Shown here piece after piece: positions 1-7,059 of a stretch of DNA of 20,615 bases. Positions within the stretch are counted from its first letter, which is position 1. Each line of letters begins with the position of its first letter. The DNA comes from JAJZJT01 sp049964655. GTDB lineage: Bacteria > Actinomycetota > Acidimicrobiia > Acidimicrobiales > RAAP-2. The stretch lies in the NCBI GenBank assembly GCA_049964655.1, contig JBMFXC010000046.1, positions 1 to 20,615 on the forward strand, written 5' to 3'. Made by a program: the position numbers and the translations under genes. Below the pieces are notes generated by a model that searched no databases, was not told where the DNA came from, and saw nothing but the letters and a program-made list of their open reading frames with translations.

Positions 1-900
1 CACGGCACCGTCGGCCGTCAGCCGGAGCCGGTTGCACGTCCCACAGAACGGTCGGGTGACGCTGGCCACGACACCGATCGTCCCGCCGCCGTCACGGAAC
101 CGGTAGCGCTCCGCCGGAGCGGGGTCGCCGGGGTCGACGACCGCTTCGAGCGGCCAGCGGGCATGGAGCCGGGCGAGGACGTCGGCTGCGGCGACCACCT
201 GGTCACGGCGCCAGCTCCCAGGTGCGTCGAGTGGCATGAACTCGATGAAGCGCACCTCACGCCCCGTTCGGCGGGCAAAGGCGCCGAAGTCCTCGACCTC
301 GTCGTCGTTGAGCCCGGCGATGGTGACCACGTTGACCTTCAGCGGGGTGAGGCCGGCCGACTCGGCAGCGTCCATCGCCGCCAGCACGCTGGCGAGATCG
401 CCGCGACGGCGGATGCGGGAGAAGCGCTCTGGTCGCAGGGAGTCACAGCTCACGTTGACCCGGCGCAGGCCGGCGTCGGCAAGGCGGGGCGCCAGGCGGG
501 CGAGGCCCGTGCCGTTGGTGGTCAGCGCTACGTCGTCGAAGCCCACGCCGGCGACCATGGCGACGAGGTCGACGAGGTCGCGGCGCACCAGTGGCTCCCC
601 CCCGGTGAAGCGGACCGACCGCACGCCGAGCCGATGGGCGACGGTCGCCACTCGGGTGATCTCCTCGAAGGTGAGCAGCTCGGCTCGGGGGAGGAACGGC
701 ACGCCCTCCTCGGGCATGCAGTAGACGCAGCGGAAGTTGCAGCGGTCCGTCACCGAGATCCTGAGGTCGGTGTGGACCCGTCCGTGGGCGTCGACGAGCG
801 GCCCGTCGGCCGGAGGTGACGAGGTCGGCCGACGAGCCCGGACCGGAGGGGCCACACGAACCCCCGGCGGCGGACCAAGGGGCCCGGGCGGTGCGGTCAC
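1..900 (-). CDS. moaA: GTP 3',8-cyclase MoaA (radical SAM), C-terminus cut by window edge
   Basis: Radical SAM enzyme that rearranges GTP to 3',8-cyclo-GTP, the first step of molybdopterin synthesis, in the cytoplasm. The frame stays open for 300 codons to base 1, so about 40 C-terminal residues are missing. The N-terminal 4Fe-4S motif TDRCNFRCVYC gives Cys54, Cys58 and Cys61, and the SAM-binding motif FTGGEPLVRRDL follows. The C-terminal GTP-side cluster motif FCGTCNRLRLTADG is seen at about residues 285-298; its third Cys would lie beyond the edge. The GTG start at 900 overlaps the moeA stop (GTGA), which argues for coupling. The first ~33 residues are a Pro/Arg-rich extension not usual in MoaA, so a later GTG at 855 is possible. 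It is last of four genes in the operon mobA-moaE-moeA-moaA. Family identity is very secure; the start is less so. Confidence 0.96.
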   Translation of the reverse strand, partial: MTAPPGPLGPPPGVRVAPPVRARRPTSSPPADGPLVDAHGRVHTDLRISVTDRCNFRCVYCMPEEGVPFLPRAELLTFEEITRVATVAHRLGVRSVRFTGGEPLVRRDLVDLVAMVAGVGFDDVALTTNGTGLARLAPRLADAGLRRVNVSCDSLRPERFSRIRRRGDLASVLAAMDAAESAGLTPLKVNVVTIAGLNDDEVEDFGAFARRTGREVRFIEFMPLDAPGSWRRDQVVAAADVLARLHARWPLEAVVDPGDPAPAERYRFRDGGGTIGVVASVTRPFCGTCNRLRLTADGAV

Positions 901-2189
901 GACGGCCAGGTCCGGTCTTCGGCAGCCGGACCGGAGGGATCGAGCAGGACGACTTCGACCGAGCCACCGGCGTCGATGCCCTCCCCGTCGGGCACGAGGG
1001 CGAGGGCGTTGGCGTCGGCCATGGCCCGCAGCTGGTGCGAACCTTGACCGCCGGCGGGGCGGACCCCGAGCGTCCCGTCGGTGCGGGCGCGGGCGGCCAC
1101 CCGGAGGAGATGGAGCTTGCCGTCGGGTCGGCGACGTAAGGGCACCTCGGCGGTTGCGGCCAGGCGTGGCCGGTCAGTCGTGCTGCTGCCGGCCAGCCGC
1201 CGCAGCCCCGGACGGGCAAAGAGCTCGTAGGACACCAGGGCGGAGACGGGGTTCCCCGGCAGGCCGAAGACAGGAACCTCCGTGGAGGAAAGGATGCCGA
1301 AGGCGAAGGGCTTGGCCGGCTTGATGGCGACCTGCATCCAGCGCATGCCGTGGCACCGCTCGGCAAGGACGGCCTTGGCCACGTCCCGGTCGCCAACGCT
1401 CACCCCGCCGGTGACCACGACGGCGTCAGCAAGCCCACCGGCGCGCTCGAGCACGGCGGCGAGCGCAGCGGGGTCGTCGCCCACCTGGCCGAGGTCGAGC
1501 GGGTCGAAGCCGTCGGCGGCAAGCTGGGCGAGAAGCGCAGGTCGGTTGGCGTCGTGGATCTTGCCGGCAGGCAGCGGTCCGGGGCCGGGGACGAGCTCGT
1601 CCCCGGTGGCCACGACCGCCACTCGTGGCCGGGGTCGGACGCGTACCGAGCCGATGCCGAGGCTCGAGAGCACCCCGATCGCTGCCGGAGACAGGGTCGT
1701 GCCGGAAGCAAAGACCTTGCTGCCGGCGGCGATGTCGTCGCCGGCCTGACGGACGTTCTCGCCGTCCGTCACGGGTCGGCCGATGACCACCGTACCGTCT
1801 TCGCCGCGGATGGTGTCCTCGACCTTGCAGACGGCGGTCGCGCCCGGAGGCACCGGAGCGCCCGTCATGATCCGGACCGCCTCGCCTGGCCCGACACCGG
1901 TCATCGGTGCGTCACCGGCCATCAGCGCGCCCCGCTCGACGAGCCGGCACGGCGCATCGAGCGTGTCCGCTGCCCGCACGGCATAGCCGTCCATGGCCGA
2001 GTTGGCGAAGGGAGGGACATCGTGGTCGGCGACGACGGCTGCGGCAAGGACGAGGCCGGCGGCCTCTCCGACGGGGACGTCACCGGGAGACAACGGAGCA
2101 CAGCTCCCGAGGACGAACCCGCGCGCCTCGTCGAGGGGGACGAGCGAGTCGTGCTCCTCTGCGCCAGGTGACCTCGGGGCCGCGCTCAC
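897..2189 (-). CDS. moeA: Molybdopterin molybdotransferase MoeA
   Basis: MoeA inserts molybdate into adenylylated molybdopterin to give Moco. The 430-aa length is normal for the family. Visible signatures are PPFANSAMDGYAV (Asp67), VVATGDELVPG (Asp197, Glu198), KIHDANRP, VVTGGVSVGDRD (Asp267, Asp269), IKPAKPFAFG (Lys290, Lys293) and FGLPGNPVSALVSYELF, all core parts of the MoeA active site. The C-terminal domain IV (about 340-420) is present, so the gene looks intact. The GTG start at 2189 overlaps the moaE stop by four bases, and its own TGA overlaps the moaA GTG in the same way. No MogA/MoaB adenylyltransferase is fused to it or seen in the window. Confidence 0.96.
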   Translation of the reverse strand: MSAAPRSPGAEEHDSLVPLDEARGFVLGSCAPLSPGDVPVGEAAGLVLAAAVVADHDVPPFANSAMDGYAVRAADTLDAPCRLVERGALMAGDAPMTGVGPGEAVRIMTGAPVPPGATAVCKVEDTIRGEDGTVVIGRPVTDGENVRQAGDDIAAGSKVFASGTTLSPAAIGVLSSLGIGSVRVRPRPRVAVVATGDELVPGPGPLPAGKIHDANRPALLAQLAADGFDPLDLGQVGDDPAALAAVLERAGGLADAVVVTGGVSVGDRDVAKAVLAERCHGMRWMQVAIKPAKPFAFGILSSTEVPVFGLPGNPVSALVSYELFARPGLRRLAGSSTTDRPRLAATAEVPLRRRPDGKLHLLRVAARARTDGTLGVRPAGGQGSHQLRAMADANALALVPDGEGIDAGGSVEVVLLDPSGPAAEDRTWPS

Positions 2190-2839
2190 ACCGGTTCCAC
2201 CGGGGCGGACACCGGCGCGGGTTCACCGTCAGCCGTCGGCACACCAGGGCCTCCCTCGCGCCCGCTCCCGACCTCGTCGGCACCCCGGCTCCCCGCGTCG
2301 ACGTCGCGCACGTCGTGGGCGCACAGGCCCCAGTCGGACCCTTCCGCCCACGTCTCGCGCTTCCAGATCGGGGCCGACTCCTTCACGGCGTCGATGCAGA
2401 ACCGGGCGGCGTCGAACGCCTCGCCGCGGTGCGGGGCGGACACCACGACCACCACGGACACCTCCCCGACGGTGAGCCGGCCCAGCCGGTGCAGGAGGGC
2501 CACGCGCCCGAGGTCGGGCCAGCGCGCCCGGGCCGCCCGGGCCACAGCGTGGAGCCGGGGCTCGACCTGCTCGAGGTATGCCTCGTAGTCGAGGTGGGTG
2601 ACCCCGTGACGTCCCTCGGCGTGGTCGCGCACCGTCCCGCAGAAGGTGACGACCGCTCCGCAGTCGGGCCGGACGGCCCAGGCGAGCGCCTCGCTCGTCG
2701 GGAGGAGCCCTTCGCCGGCGTCGATCCAGTCGTCTCCGGTAGGCAGGTCACCGCCGAGGGGGACGTCGTGCACGACGTCGATCTTACCGGGCGGACAGGT
2801 TTGGCCCCCGGGACCGCTCGCGACGGAGCGAGCACTCAC
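2186..2839 (-). CDS. moaE: Molybdopterin synthase catalytic subunit MoaE with extended C-terminal tail
   Basis: Large subunit of molybdopterin synthase, which converts cyclic pyranopterin monophosphate to molybdopterin using sulfur from thiocarboxylated MoaD. Family motifs are GAVVTFCGTVRDH (61-73), THLDYEAY (81-88), HRLGRLTVGEVSV (117-129), SAPHRGEAFDAARFCID (134-150) and VKESAPIWKRE. Lys153 and Lys160 have the spacing of the two catalytic lysines of E. coli MoaE (K119 and K126). The MoaE fold occupies roughly 20-170. About 40 further residues (178-217) form a Gly/Pro/Glu-rich tail with no recognised motif, and it does not end in the Gly-Gly of MoaD, so it is not a MoaD fusion. The GTG start overlaps the mobA stop by GTGA. 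No separate moaD is visible. Confidence 0.94.
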   Translation of the reverse strand: MSARSVASGPGGQTCPPGKIDVVHDVPLGGDLPTGDDWIDAGEGLLPTSEALAWAVRPDCGAVVTFCGTVRDHAEGRHGVTHLDYEAYLEQVEPRLHAVARAARARWPDLGRVALLHRLGRLTVGEVSVVVVVSAPHRGEAFDAARFCIDAVKESAPIWKRETWAEGSDWGLCAHDVRDVDAGSRGADEVGSGREGGPGVPTADGEPAPVSAPVEPV

Positions 2840-3459
2840 CCGTCAGTCGCCCCCTCGTTTCCGGAGCTGATCCGGTTGAGGTCCTCGGGCGTGTCGACGT
2901 CAGTGAAGGCCGACGCGTCGACGGCTATCGGCCAGCGCGTTTCGTCGAGGAGCACGACCGCTCCGGGGTCGAGGTGGGTGAGCAGGGACCGCACCGAACG
3001 CTCGCCAGCGACGACCAGGCCAGCGGCTTGGTCGAGGGCGTCCGCCGACCAGCGCGCGCACAGCGTCTGGGGCCGACCAGCGACGACGGGCACGACGGTG
3101 CGGTCACTCGGCCAGGACGTGAGCATAGACAAGGCCGCCGGAGTCACGGCAGGGAGGTCACAGGCGACCACCAAGGCTCCACCGACGTACCCGAGGGCGG
3201 CCAGGGCACGGGCGCCGTCGACCAGGGCAGCGAGCGGCCCTTCCCCGGGGTGCTCCTCGGTGGCCCGGGGAAGCCCGGTGTGCCCGGGACCCACTTCGAC
3301 GAGCGGACCCGCCACGCCAGTTAGCACCGTCGCGACCCGGACCGCGCACGGCACGCCGCCGACCACGAGCGTGGCCTTGTCCATGCCCATCCGCCGGCTC
3401 CGCCCGCCGGTGAGCACGATGCCGGCCGTAGGGGCGGGCGGTCCTTCGCCGGTCAGCAC
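2836..3459 (-). CDS. mobA: MobA-type molybdenum cofactor guanylyltransferase
   Basis: Nucleotidyltransferase of the MobA family, which couples GTP to Moco to form the guanine dinucleotide cofactor; other nucleotide or sugar specificities cannot be excluded from sequence. The signature GIVLTGGRSRRMGMDKA carries the nucleotide-binding loop and Lys. It is followed by EGPLAAL, VVACDLPAVTP (metal-binding Asp) and a C-terminal DVDTPEDL typical of the family. The frame is open to a GTG at 3522 (228 aa), with further GTGs at 3495 and 3459. I chose 3459 (207 aa) because it puts the nucleotide loop about 13 residues from the N-terminus and avoids overlap with the divergent moaC start. It is first gene of the minus-strand Moco operon and overlaps moaE by GTGA. 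Family call is strong, start uncertain. Confidence 0.88.
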   Translation of the reverse strand: MLTGEGPPAPTAGIVLTGGRSRRMGMDKATLVVGGVPCAVRVATVLTGVAGPLVEVGPGHTGLPRATEEHPGEGPLAALVDGARALAALGYVGGALVVACDLPAVTPAALSMLTSWPSDRTVVPVVAGRPQTLCARWSADALDQAAGLVVAGERSVRSLLTHLDPGAVVLLDETRWPIAVDASAFTDVDTPEDLNRISSGNEGATDG

Positions 3460-3502
3460 GACCTGGGTCCCCCGACGAGACGACGGGCGCGACACCGCCC
3501 GA

Positions 3503-3508
3503 TAGCGT
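3503..3508 (+). promoter_or_regulatory. Candidate -10 element for leaderless moaC transcript
   Basis: TAGCGT fits the actinobacterial -10 consensus TANNNT and ends seven bases before the ATG at 3516. This is the spacing expected if transcription starts at the ATG. No convincing -35 or Shine-Dalgarno sequence is visible. Inference only. Confidence 0.35.
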
Positions 3509-3515
3509 GGACGCG

Positions 3516-4055
3516 ATGCCACAGCGACACGCAGGAGCCCCGGAGCCCGAGGAACGGGGACCGGAGCTCACCCACGTCGACCGGAACGGACGCGCCCGGA
3601 TGGTCGACGTCTCCGCCAAGCCGTGGACGGTCCGCCTGGCCCTCGCCCGGTGCCGGGTGCAGTTCGAGCGGCACCCAGGTGCAGGCGATTCCCTCGACGG
3701 GACGACCCCGCTCGTGGCGTGGTCCGAGGTCTTCGAAGAAGCCCGTCTGGCGGGCATCCAGGCAGCCAAGCGCACCTCGGAGCTCATTCCGCTGTGTCAT
3801 CGTCTGGCCAGCGCCCACAGCGACGTCCACCTACAGCTGGCCGACGGTGGCGTGGCGATCGAGGGAACGGCACAGGTGGTAGCGCCCACCGGCGTCGAGA
3901 TGGAGGCGCTCACCGTCTGCGCCACGGCAGCCCTCGCCGTGCTCGCCGTCGTGCTCCCCTTCGACCCCGACGCCTCGATCGAAGACCTGACCCTGTGGCG
4001 CAAGAGCGGGGGCCGCTCGGGGGTGTGGGAACGGGCCGCGCACCCCGACATCTGA
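3516..4055 (+). CDS. moaC: MoaC-family protein (cyclic pyranopterin monophosphate synthase) lacking key catalytic residues
   Basis: MoaC converts 3',8-cyclo-GTP to cyclic pyranopterin monophosphate. Fold signatures are clear: LTHVDRNGRARMVDVSAK (18-35), ARLAGIQAAKRT and LIPLCH (76-95), TGVEMEALT (125-133) and RKSGGRSG (162-169). Compared with E. coli MoaC from memory, His95 matches H77, Arg40 matches R26 and Glu128 matches E112. Trp69 sits where K51 belongs, Ala144 where D128 belongs and Leu147 where K131 belongs; the last two fall in an ungapped stretch where the usual YDMCKA-type helix reads LAVVLP. It may therefore be a divergent, inactive or regulatory MoaC. ATG 3516 is preferred over GTG 3507 because of the TANNNT element upstream. 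The gene diverges from the Moco operon. 179 aa, slightly longer than E. coli MoaC (161). Confidence 0.9.
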   Translation: MPQRHAGAPEPEERGPELTHVDRNGRARMVDVSAKPWTVRLALARCRVQFERHPGAGDSLDGTTPLVAWSEVFEEARLAGIQAAKRTSELIPLCHRLASAHSDVHLQLADGGVAIEGTAQVVAPTGVEMEALTVCATAALAVLAVVLPFDPDASIEDLTLWRKSGGRSGVWERAAHPDI

Positions 4056-4468
4056 CCCGACCGGACGACCGCCACGCCAGCCGGACGGGAGGACGCACAG
4101 CCGTTCCTCCGCCGCCGTTCACCGGCGGACGCTCGTGCGTCGAGGTCCCCGTGCACCCGCACCGTGCCCATGATCCCAGTATGGCGGTCCTGGTCGCGCT
4201 CCCACCCACCTTGCCGGGGGAGGCGAGACCAGTGGGAGCAGGCTGCGCCGGCACCGACAGCACGACGACTGCGGGCACGGGCGCGCTGAAAGGTTGTCAC
4301 ACCGACGGGGCACCATCGCGCCGTGGTCCCCACCTTCCTGATGGATCGCACCGATGGCCCCACTGACCGCAGCGACGGCTCTACTGCTCGTAGAGACGGT
4401 CCCGGAGGTCACCACGACGGCTCGACCCGACCGTCAAGTCCGGGCGCCACCGCGCCGATGCGTCTCAC
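4056..4468. other. Intergenic stretch with small hairpins, no supported gene
   Basis: About 410 bases between moaC and the NERD gene. Short inverted repeats are visible: CCGCCG/CGGCGG (4112-4128), GACGC/GCGTC (4129-4142) and CTCTAC/GTAGAG (4379-4395). The first two lie 57-87 bases after the moaC stop and could help terminate its transcript; none has a U-tract. Open frames here (for example 4182-4366 plus and 4119-4415 minus) have compositions typical of chance frames in GC-rich DNA and no recognisable motif. Confidence 0.5.
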
Positions 4469-5374
4469 GTGAACGAGCTCACGATCGCCCGCTGCCGGCG
4501 CAGTGGACACGACTGCCTCGACGTGTGCACCCACACGGGGGTACGAGTGGGCTGGGTCGACCTCGACGACGGCCGGGCCGTGCTCCGACGTGCCGACCTG
4601 CGCAAGGAGTTCGAACAGGCGCTCGGTCGGTACGGCTGCGAGCTCCCCGGGCAGCGGAGGGACCGGGCTGGACGCGGCAGGGCCTCCTCGCCGGTGCTCG
4701 CGCACCCGCGCTCCCGCCCAGGTGCCGACGTCGTGGTCGGGCCCTGGGTGGACCTCGCCCTCAACGAGCCCGGTCGCTCGGTCGCCGCCACAGCCGCTGC
4801 CCTGCGCCACGAGGCGCCCGTGCGCTCCCTGCTCGCCCGGCTGCTCGGCGTGCACACGCGCGAACGCGCCTTCCGGGTGGGCGCCGACGGCGAGCGCGTC
4901 GTCGGCGGGCAGCTGGCACGGCTCCCCGCGGGCTGGCATGTCCTGCACTCGGTACCAGTGGGGACACGGGGCGCCGACATCGACCACGTGGTCATCGGAC
5001 CCGGTGGCATCTACACGGTCAACACCAAGCACCTCCCGGATGCCCGCGTCTGGCTGCGCGGCGACCTGCTGGTCGTCAACGGGCACGAGCGCCACTACGT
5101 GCCGGCAGCGCGGGCGGAAGCCGAGCGGGCGAGCCGGCTCCTCGGGCGAGCACTGGGTGGAGCGGGGGGCGGGGGCGTCGACGTCGTCGGGATCGTCGCC
5201 TTGGTCGGTGCGGAGAACGGGTTCAACGTCCGCTGCCAGCCCGCCGATGGCGCCGTGGTGGTCGTCGGACACCGCCAGCTCGTCCCCTGGCTGCTCCGAC
5301 GCCCGACGGTCCTTCGCCCGGCCGACGTCGAGGCGGCCTTCGCGGCGGCGCGGCGCCCTGGCACCTGGACGTAG
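4469..5374 (+). CDS. NERD (nuclease-related domain) protein
   Basis: 301-aa protein with a NERD domain, a family related to restriction-endonuclease-like nucleases and proposed to process DNA; its cellular job is not established. The N-terminal ~125 residues are poorly conserved. The NERD core spans about 136-250: GADGERVVGGQLARLP (Glu142), HSVPVGTRGADIDHVVIGPG (Asp170, Asp172) and IYTVNTKHLPDARVW (Lys187), giving the E...D...xxK pattern of the fold. No helicase, kinase or zinc-ribbon partner domain is attached and no membrane segment is evident, so it is probably cytoplasmic. GTG at 4469 is the likely start; no clear Shine-Dalgarno precedes it. Flanked by non-coding gaps on both sides, so probably monocistronic. 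Confidence 0.85.
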   Translation: MNELTIARCRRSGHDCLDVCTHTGVRVGWVDLDDGRAVLRRADLRKEFEQALGRYGCELPGQRRDRAGRGRASSPVLAHPRSRPGADVVVGPWVDLALNEPGRSVAATAAALRHEAPVRSLLARLLGVHTRERAFRVGADGERVVGGQLARLPAGWHVLHSVPVGTRGADIDHVVIGPGGIYTVNTKHLPDARVWLRGDLLVVNGHERHYVPAARAEAERASRLLGRALGGAGGGGVDVVGIVALVGAENGFNVRCQPADGAVVVVGHRQLVPWLLRRPTVLRPADVEAAFAAARRPGTWT

Positions 5375-5400
5375 CGGGCGCGGTCGACGGCACCTCGAAG

Positions 5401-5440
5401 CGGGACGGGACGGGACGGGACGGGACGGGACGGGACGGGA
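5401..5440. repeat. Perfect (CGGGA)8 tandem repeat
   Basis: Eight uninterrupted copies of the 5-bp unit CGGGA, starting 26 bases after the NERD stop codon and followed by decayed copies (CCGGACCCGACCGGA). It lies outside any supported gene, about 275 bases upstream of the lipoprotein start. Such arrays can change length by slippage. Confidence 0.95.
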
Positions 5441-5498
5441 CCGGACCCGACCGGATCGAATCTGGCTCGACGTCAGCCTGCCGAAGGCGGATGCAACC

Positions 5499-5543
5499 GA
5501 CAGCCGGCCCCTGACAGCCGGTCCACCGAGACCAGCCGGCCCC
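5499..5543. repeat. Three imperfect direct repeats, GACAGCCGGCCCC-like
   Basis: Copies at 5499-5511, 5513-5523 and 5530-5543 share the core AGCCGG. Function unknown; may be simple-sequence drift in the same gap as the CGGGA array. Confidence 0.6.
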
Positions 5544-5700
5544 CTACCGCTGGGCGTGCTGGGCGCGCCCCCTCCCGACGACGCCTGTGCCAGGGTGTCC
5601 CTACGCTCCCGCCATCCCCCCGGCCGGGTCGCACTGCCGCCGCTCGGCCGCGGGCGTTCTGCCCGTCACCCCAGCCGCGCCGGCAGCAGCTACCGGGGCG

Positions 5701-5709
5701 AGAAAGGAG
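5701..5709 (+). promoter_or_regulatory. Ribosome binding site of the propeller lipoprotein gene
   Basis: AGAAAGGAG sits five bases before the GTG at 5715. This fixes the start within an open frame that extends over a kilobase further upstream. Confidence 0.8.
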
Positions 5710-5714
5710 CCGAC

Positions 5715-7025
5715 GTGACGACACGACGAGGGACCAGGCCAGCAGCGCGGCGGCGCCTCCTCCCGAGCGCCTCCCAACGGGCAGCCATCGCCCTGTCTGC
5801 CGTCGCCGTCTTGCTCGCCGCCTGCTCGAGCCCGAGCGTCACACCTCCCCCGCACCACCAGGGCCGGACGACACGGCCGTCCGTGGCACCGGTGAGCTCT
5901 CGCAGCACCTTCCCGCCGGGGACGCCGGCATGGCTCTCCGCGCTCGAACGCGCTGCCGCCGGCAGCCCGAGCTACCTCCAGCCCGGGTCGAACCCCTCGG
6001 TGCTCCCGGGGCCCGTGCTGATCGCCGACCGGAACAACTCACGCCTGCTGCTCGTCGACCCGAAGGGGCAGATCCTCTGGCAGTACCCACCGCCGGGAAC
6101 GCCGACGACCGCGGCCTTCCGTTCGCCCGACGACGCCTTTTTCGGGCCGAACGGCAAGGAGATCATCGCCACCGAGGAGTCGAACTTCGCCATCAGCACC
6201 ATCGCGCTCCACCGCACACCCACGGGGCCAGAGCCCGTCACCGGCACCGTCACCTGGACCTACGGGCACCCGGGCGTGCCCGGGTCCGCCGCCGACGAGC
6301 TCGACAACCCCGACGACGCCATGCTCCTGCCCAACGGGGACGTGCTCACCGCCGACATCAAGAACTGCCGAATCCTCCTCATCGGCCCCGGAGCCCATGT
6401 GCCGGCCCACATCTACGGGGAGACCACCGCGTACTGCTACCACCAGCCCCCGGCTCGCTTCGGAAGCCCGAACGGCGTGTTCCCCATGACCAACGGCGAC
6501 TACCTGGTCACCGAGATCAACGGCGACTGGGTCGACGAGATGACGCCATCGGGGACCATCGTCTGGTCCACCCAACCGCCGGGCTTCTCGTACCCGTCCG
6601 ACAGCAACGAGGTCAGCCCCGGCGTCTTCGTGTCGGTCGACTACACGAAGCCGGGCGGCCTCGAGACGTTCAACCAGCAGGGGCAGGTGTTGTGGCGGTA
6701 CACGCCGACGAGCCCCTCCGGCGTCCTCGACGAGCCCTCCTTGGCGCTCCCCCTGCCCAACGGAGACTTCCTGCTCAACGACGACTACAACCACCGGGTC
6801 ATCGTCGTCGACCCCCACACCAACCAGATCGTCTGGCAGTACGGCCACACCGGCGTGCCGGGCTCCGCCCCTGGCTACCTCGACAAGCCTGACGGCGTGG
6901 ACCTCGCCCCGCCGTTCTCGCTCCTCGTCACCCACGCGGCGACCATGGGACTGCCCCCGGCGACCTTCGCACCGCCTGCTCCGGGGCTCAACGCCAGCAG
7001 TCCGGGGGGCTCGACCGTCCCGTAG
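5715..7025 (+). CDS. Secreted beta-propeller lipoprotein (NHL/PQQ-like repeats)
   Basis: 436-aa predicted lipoprotein. The N-terminus has Arg-rich residues, a hydrophobic stretch and the lipobox LLAAC with Cys37, so it should be lipid-anchored outside the membrane. A Pro/Ser/Thr-rich spacer (about 40-70) leads to a repeat domain (about 98-415) with blade-like units such as VLIADRNNSRLLLVDPKGQI, LPNGDVLTADIKNCRILLI, TNGDYLVTEINGDWVDEM and LPNGDFLLNDDYNHRVIVVD. Each ends in an IxWxY-type strand (ILWQY, VTWTY, IVWST, VLWRY, IVWQY). The motif GHxGVPGSA occurs at residues 184 and 377, showing internal duplication. No catalytic residues are identifiable, so ligand binding or a structural role is as likely as enzymatic activity. 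The start is set by a strong ribosome binding site. Converges on the carboxypeptidase gene with a 34-base gap and no obvious terminator. Confidence 0.85.
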   Translation: MTTRRGTRPAARRRLLPSASQRAAIALSAVAVLLAACSSPSVTPPPHHQGRTTRPSVAPVSSRSTFPPGTPAWLSALERAAAGSPSYLQPGSNPSVLPGPVLIADRNNSRLLLVDPKGQILWQYPPPGTPTTAAFRSPDDAFFGPNGKEIIATEESNFAISTIALHRTPTGPEPVTGTVTWTYGHPGVPGSAADELDNPDDAMLLPNGDVLTADIKNCRILLIGPGAHVPAHIYGETTAYCYHQPPARFGSPNGVFPMTNGDYLVTEINGDWVDEMTPSGTIVWSTQPPGFSYPSDSNEVSPGVFVSVDYTKPGGLETFNQQGQVLWRYTPTSPSGVLDEPSLALPLPNGDFLLNDDYNHRVIVVDPHTNQIVWQYGHTGVPGSAPGYLDKPDGVDLAPPFSLLVTHAATMGLPPATFAPPAPGLNASSPGGSTVP

Positions 7026-7059
7026 CAGCCCACCCGGAGCAGACCACCCGGTCAGCCGC

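Larger units (their letters stand above)
5375..5714. other. Intergenic stretch with pentanucleotide microsatellite and direct repeats
   Basis: 340 bases between the NERD and propeller-lipoprotein genes. It holds the (CGGGA)8 array at 5401-5440, three imperfect copies of GACAGCCGGCCCC at 5499-5543, and a TANNNT-like TACGCT at 5602-5607 that could be a -10 box for the lipoprotein gene, although no good -35 is seen. No gene is supported; the frame open from 4503 through this region is not coding here. Confidence 0.6.

Noticed and set aside
2304..2839. MoaE tail as a fused MoaD domain
   Set aside because: The tail is short, Gly/Pro-rich and ends in PVEPV, not Gly-Gly, and has no ubiquitin-fold pattern.
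1907..3505. Plus-strand 532-codon open frame over the Moco operon
   Set aside because: Antisense to moeA, moaE and mobA, all of which have full sets of family motifs.
4112..4128. Hairpin as a definite moaC terminator
   Set aside because: Only a 6-bp stem with no U-tract; such repeats are common by chance in this composition, so kept only as a note in the intergenic entry.
4503..5714. Very long plus-strand frame joining the NERD region to the propeller lipoprotein
   Set aside because: The 4503-5374 part is a shadow of the NERD gene and the rest crosses the CGGGA array; the lipoprotein has its own ribosome binding site and signal peptide at 5715.
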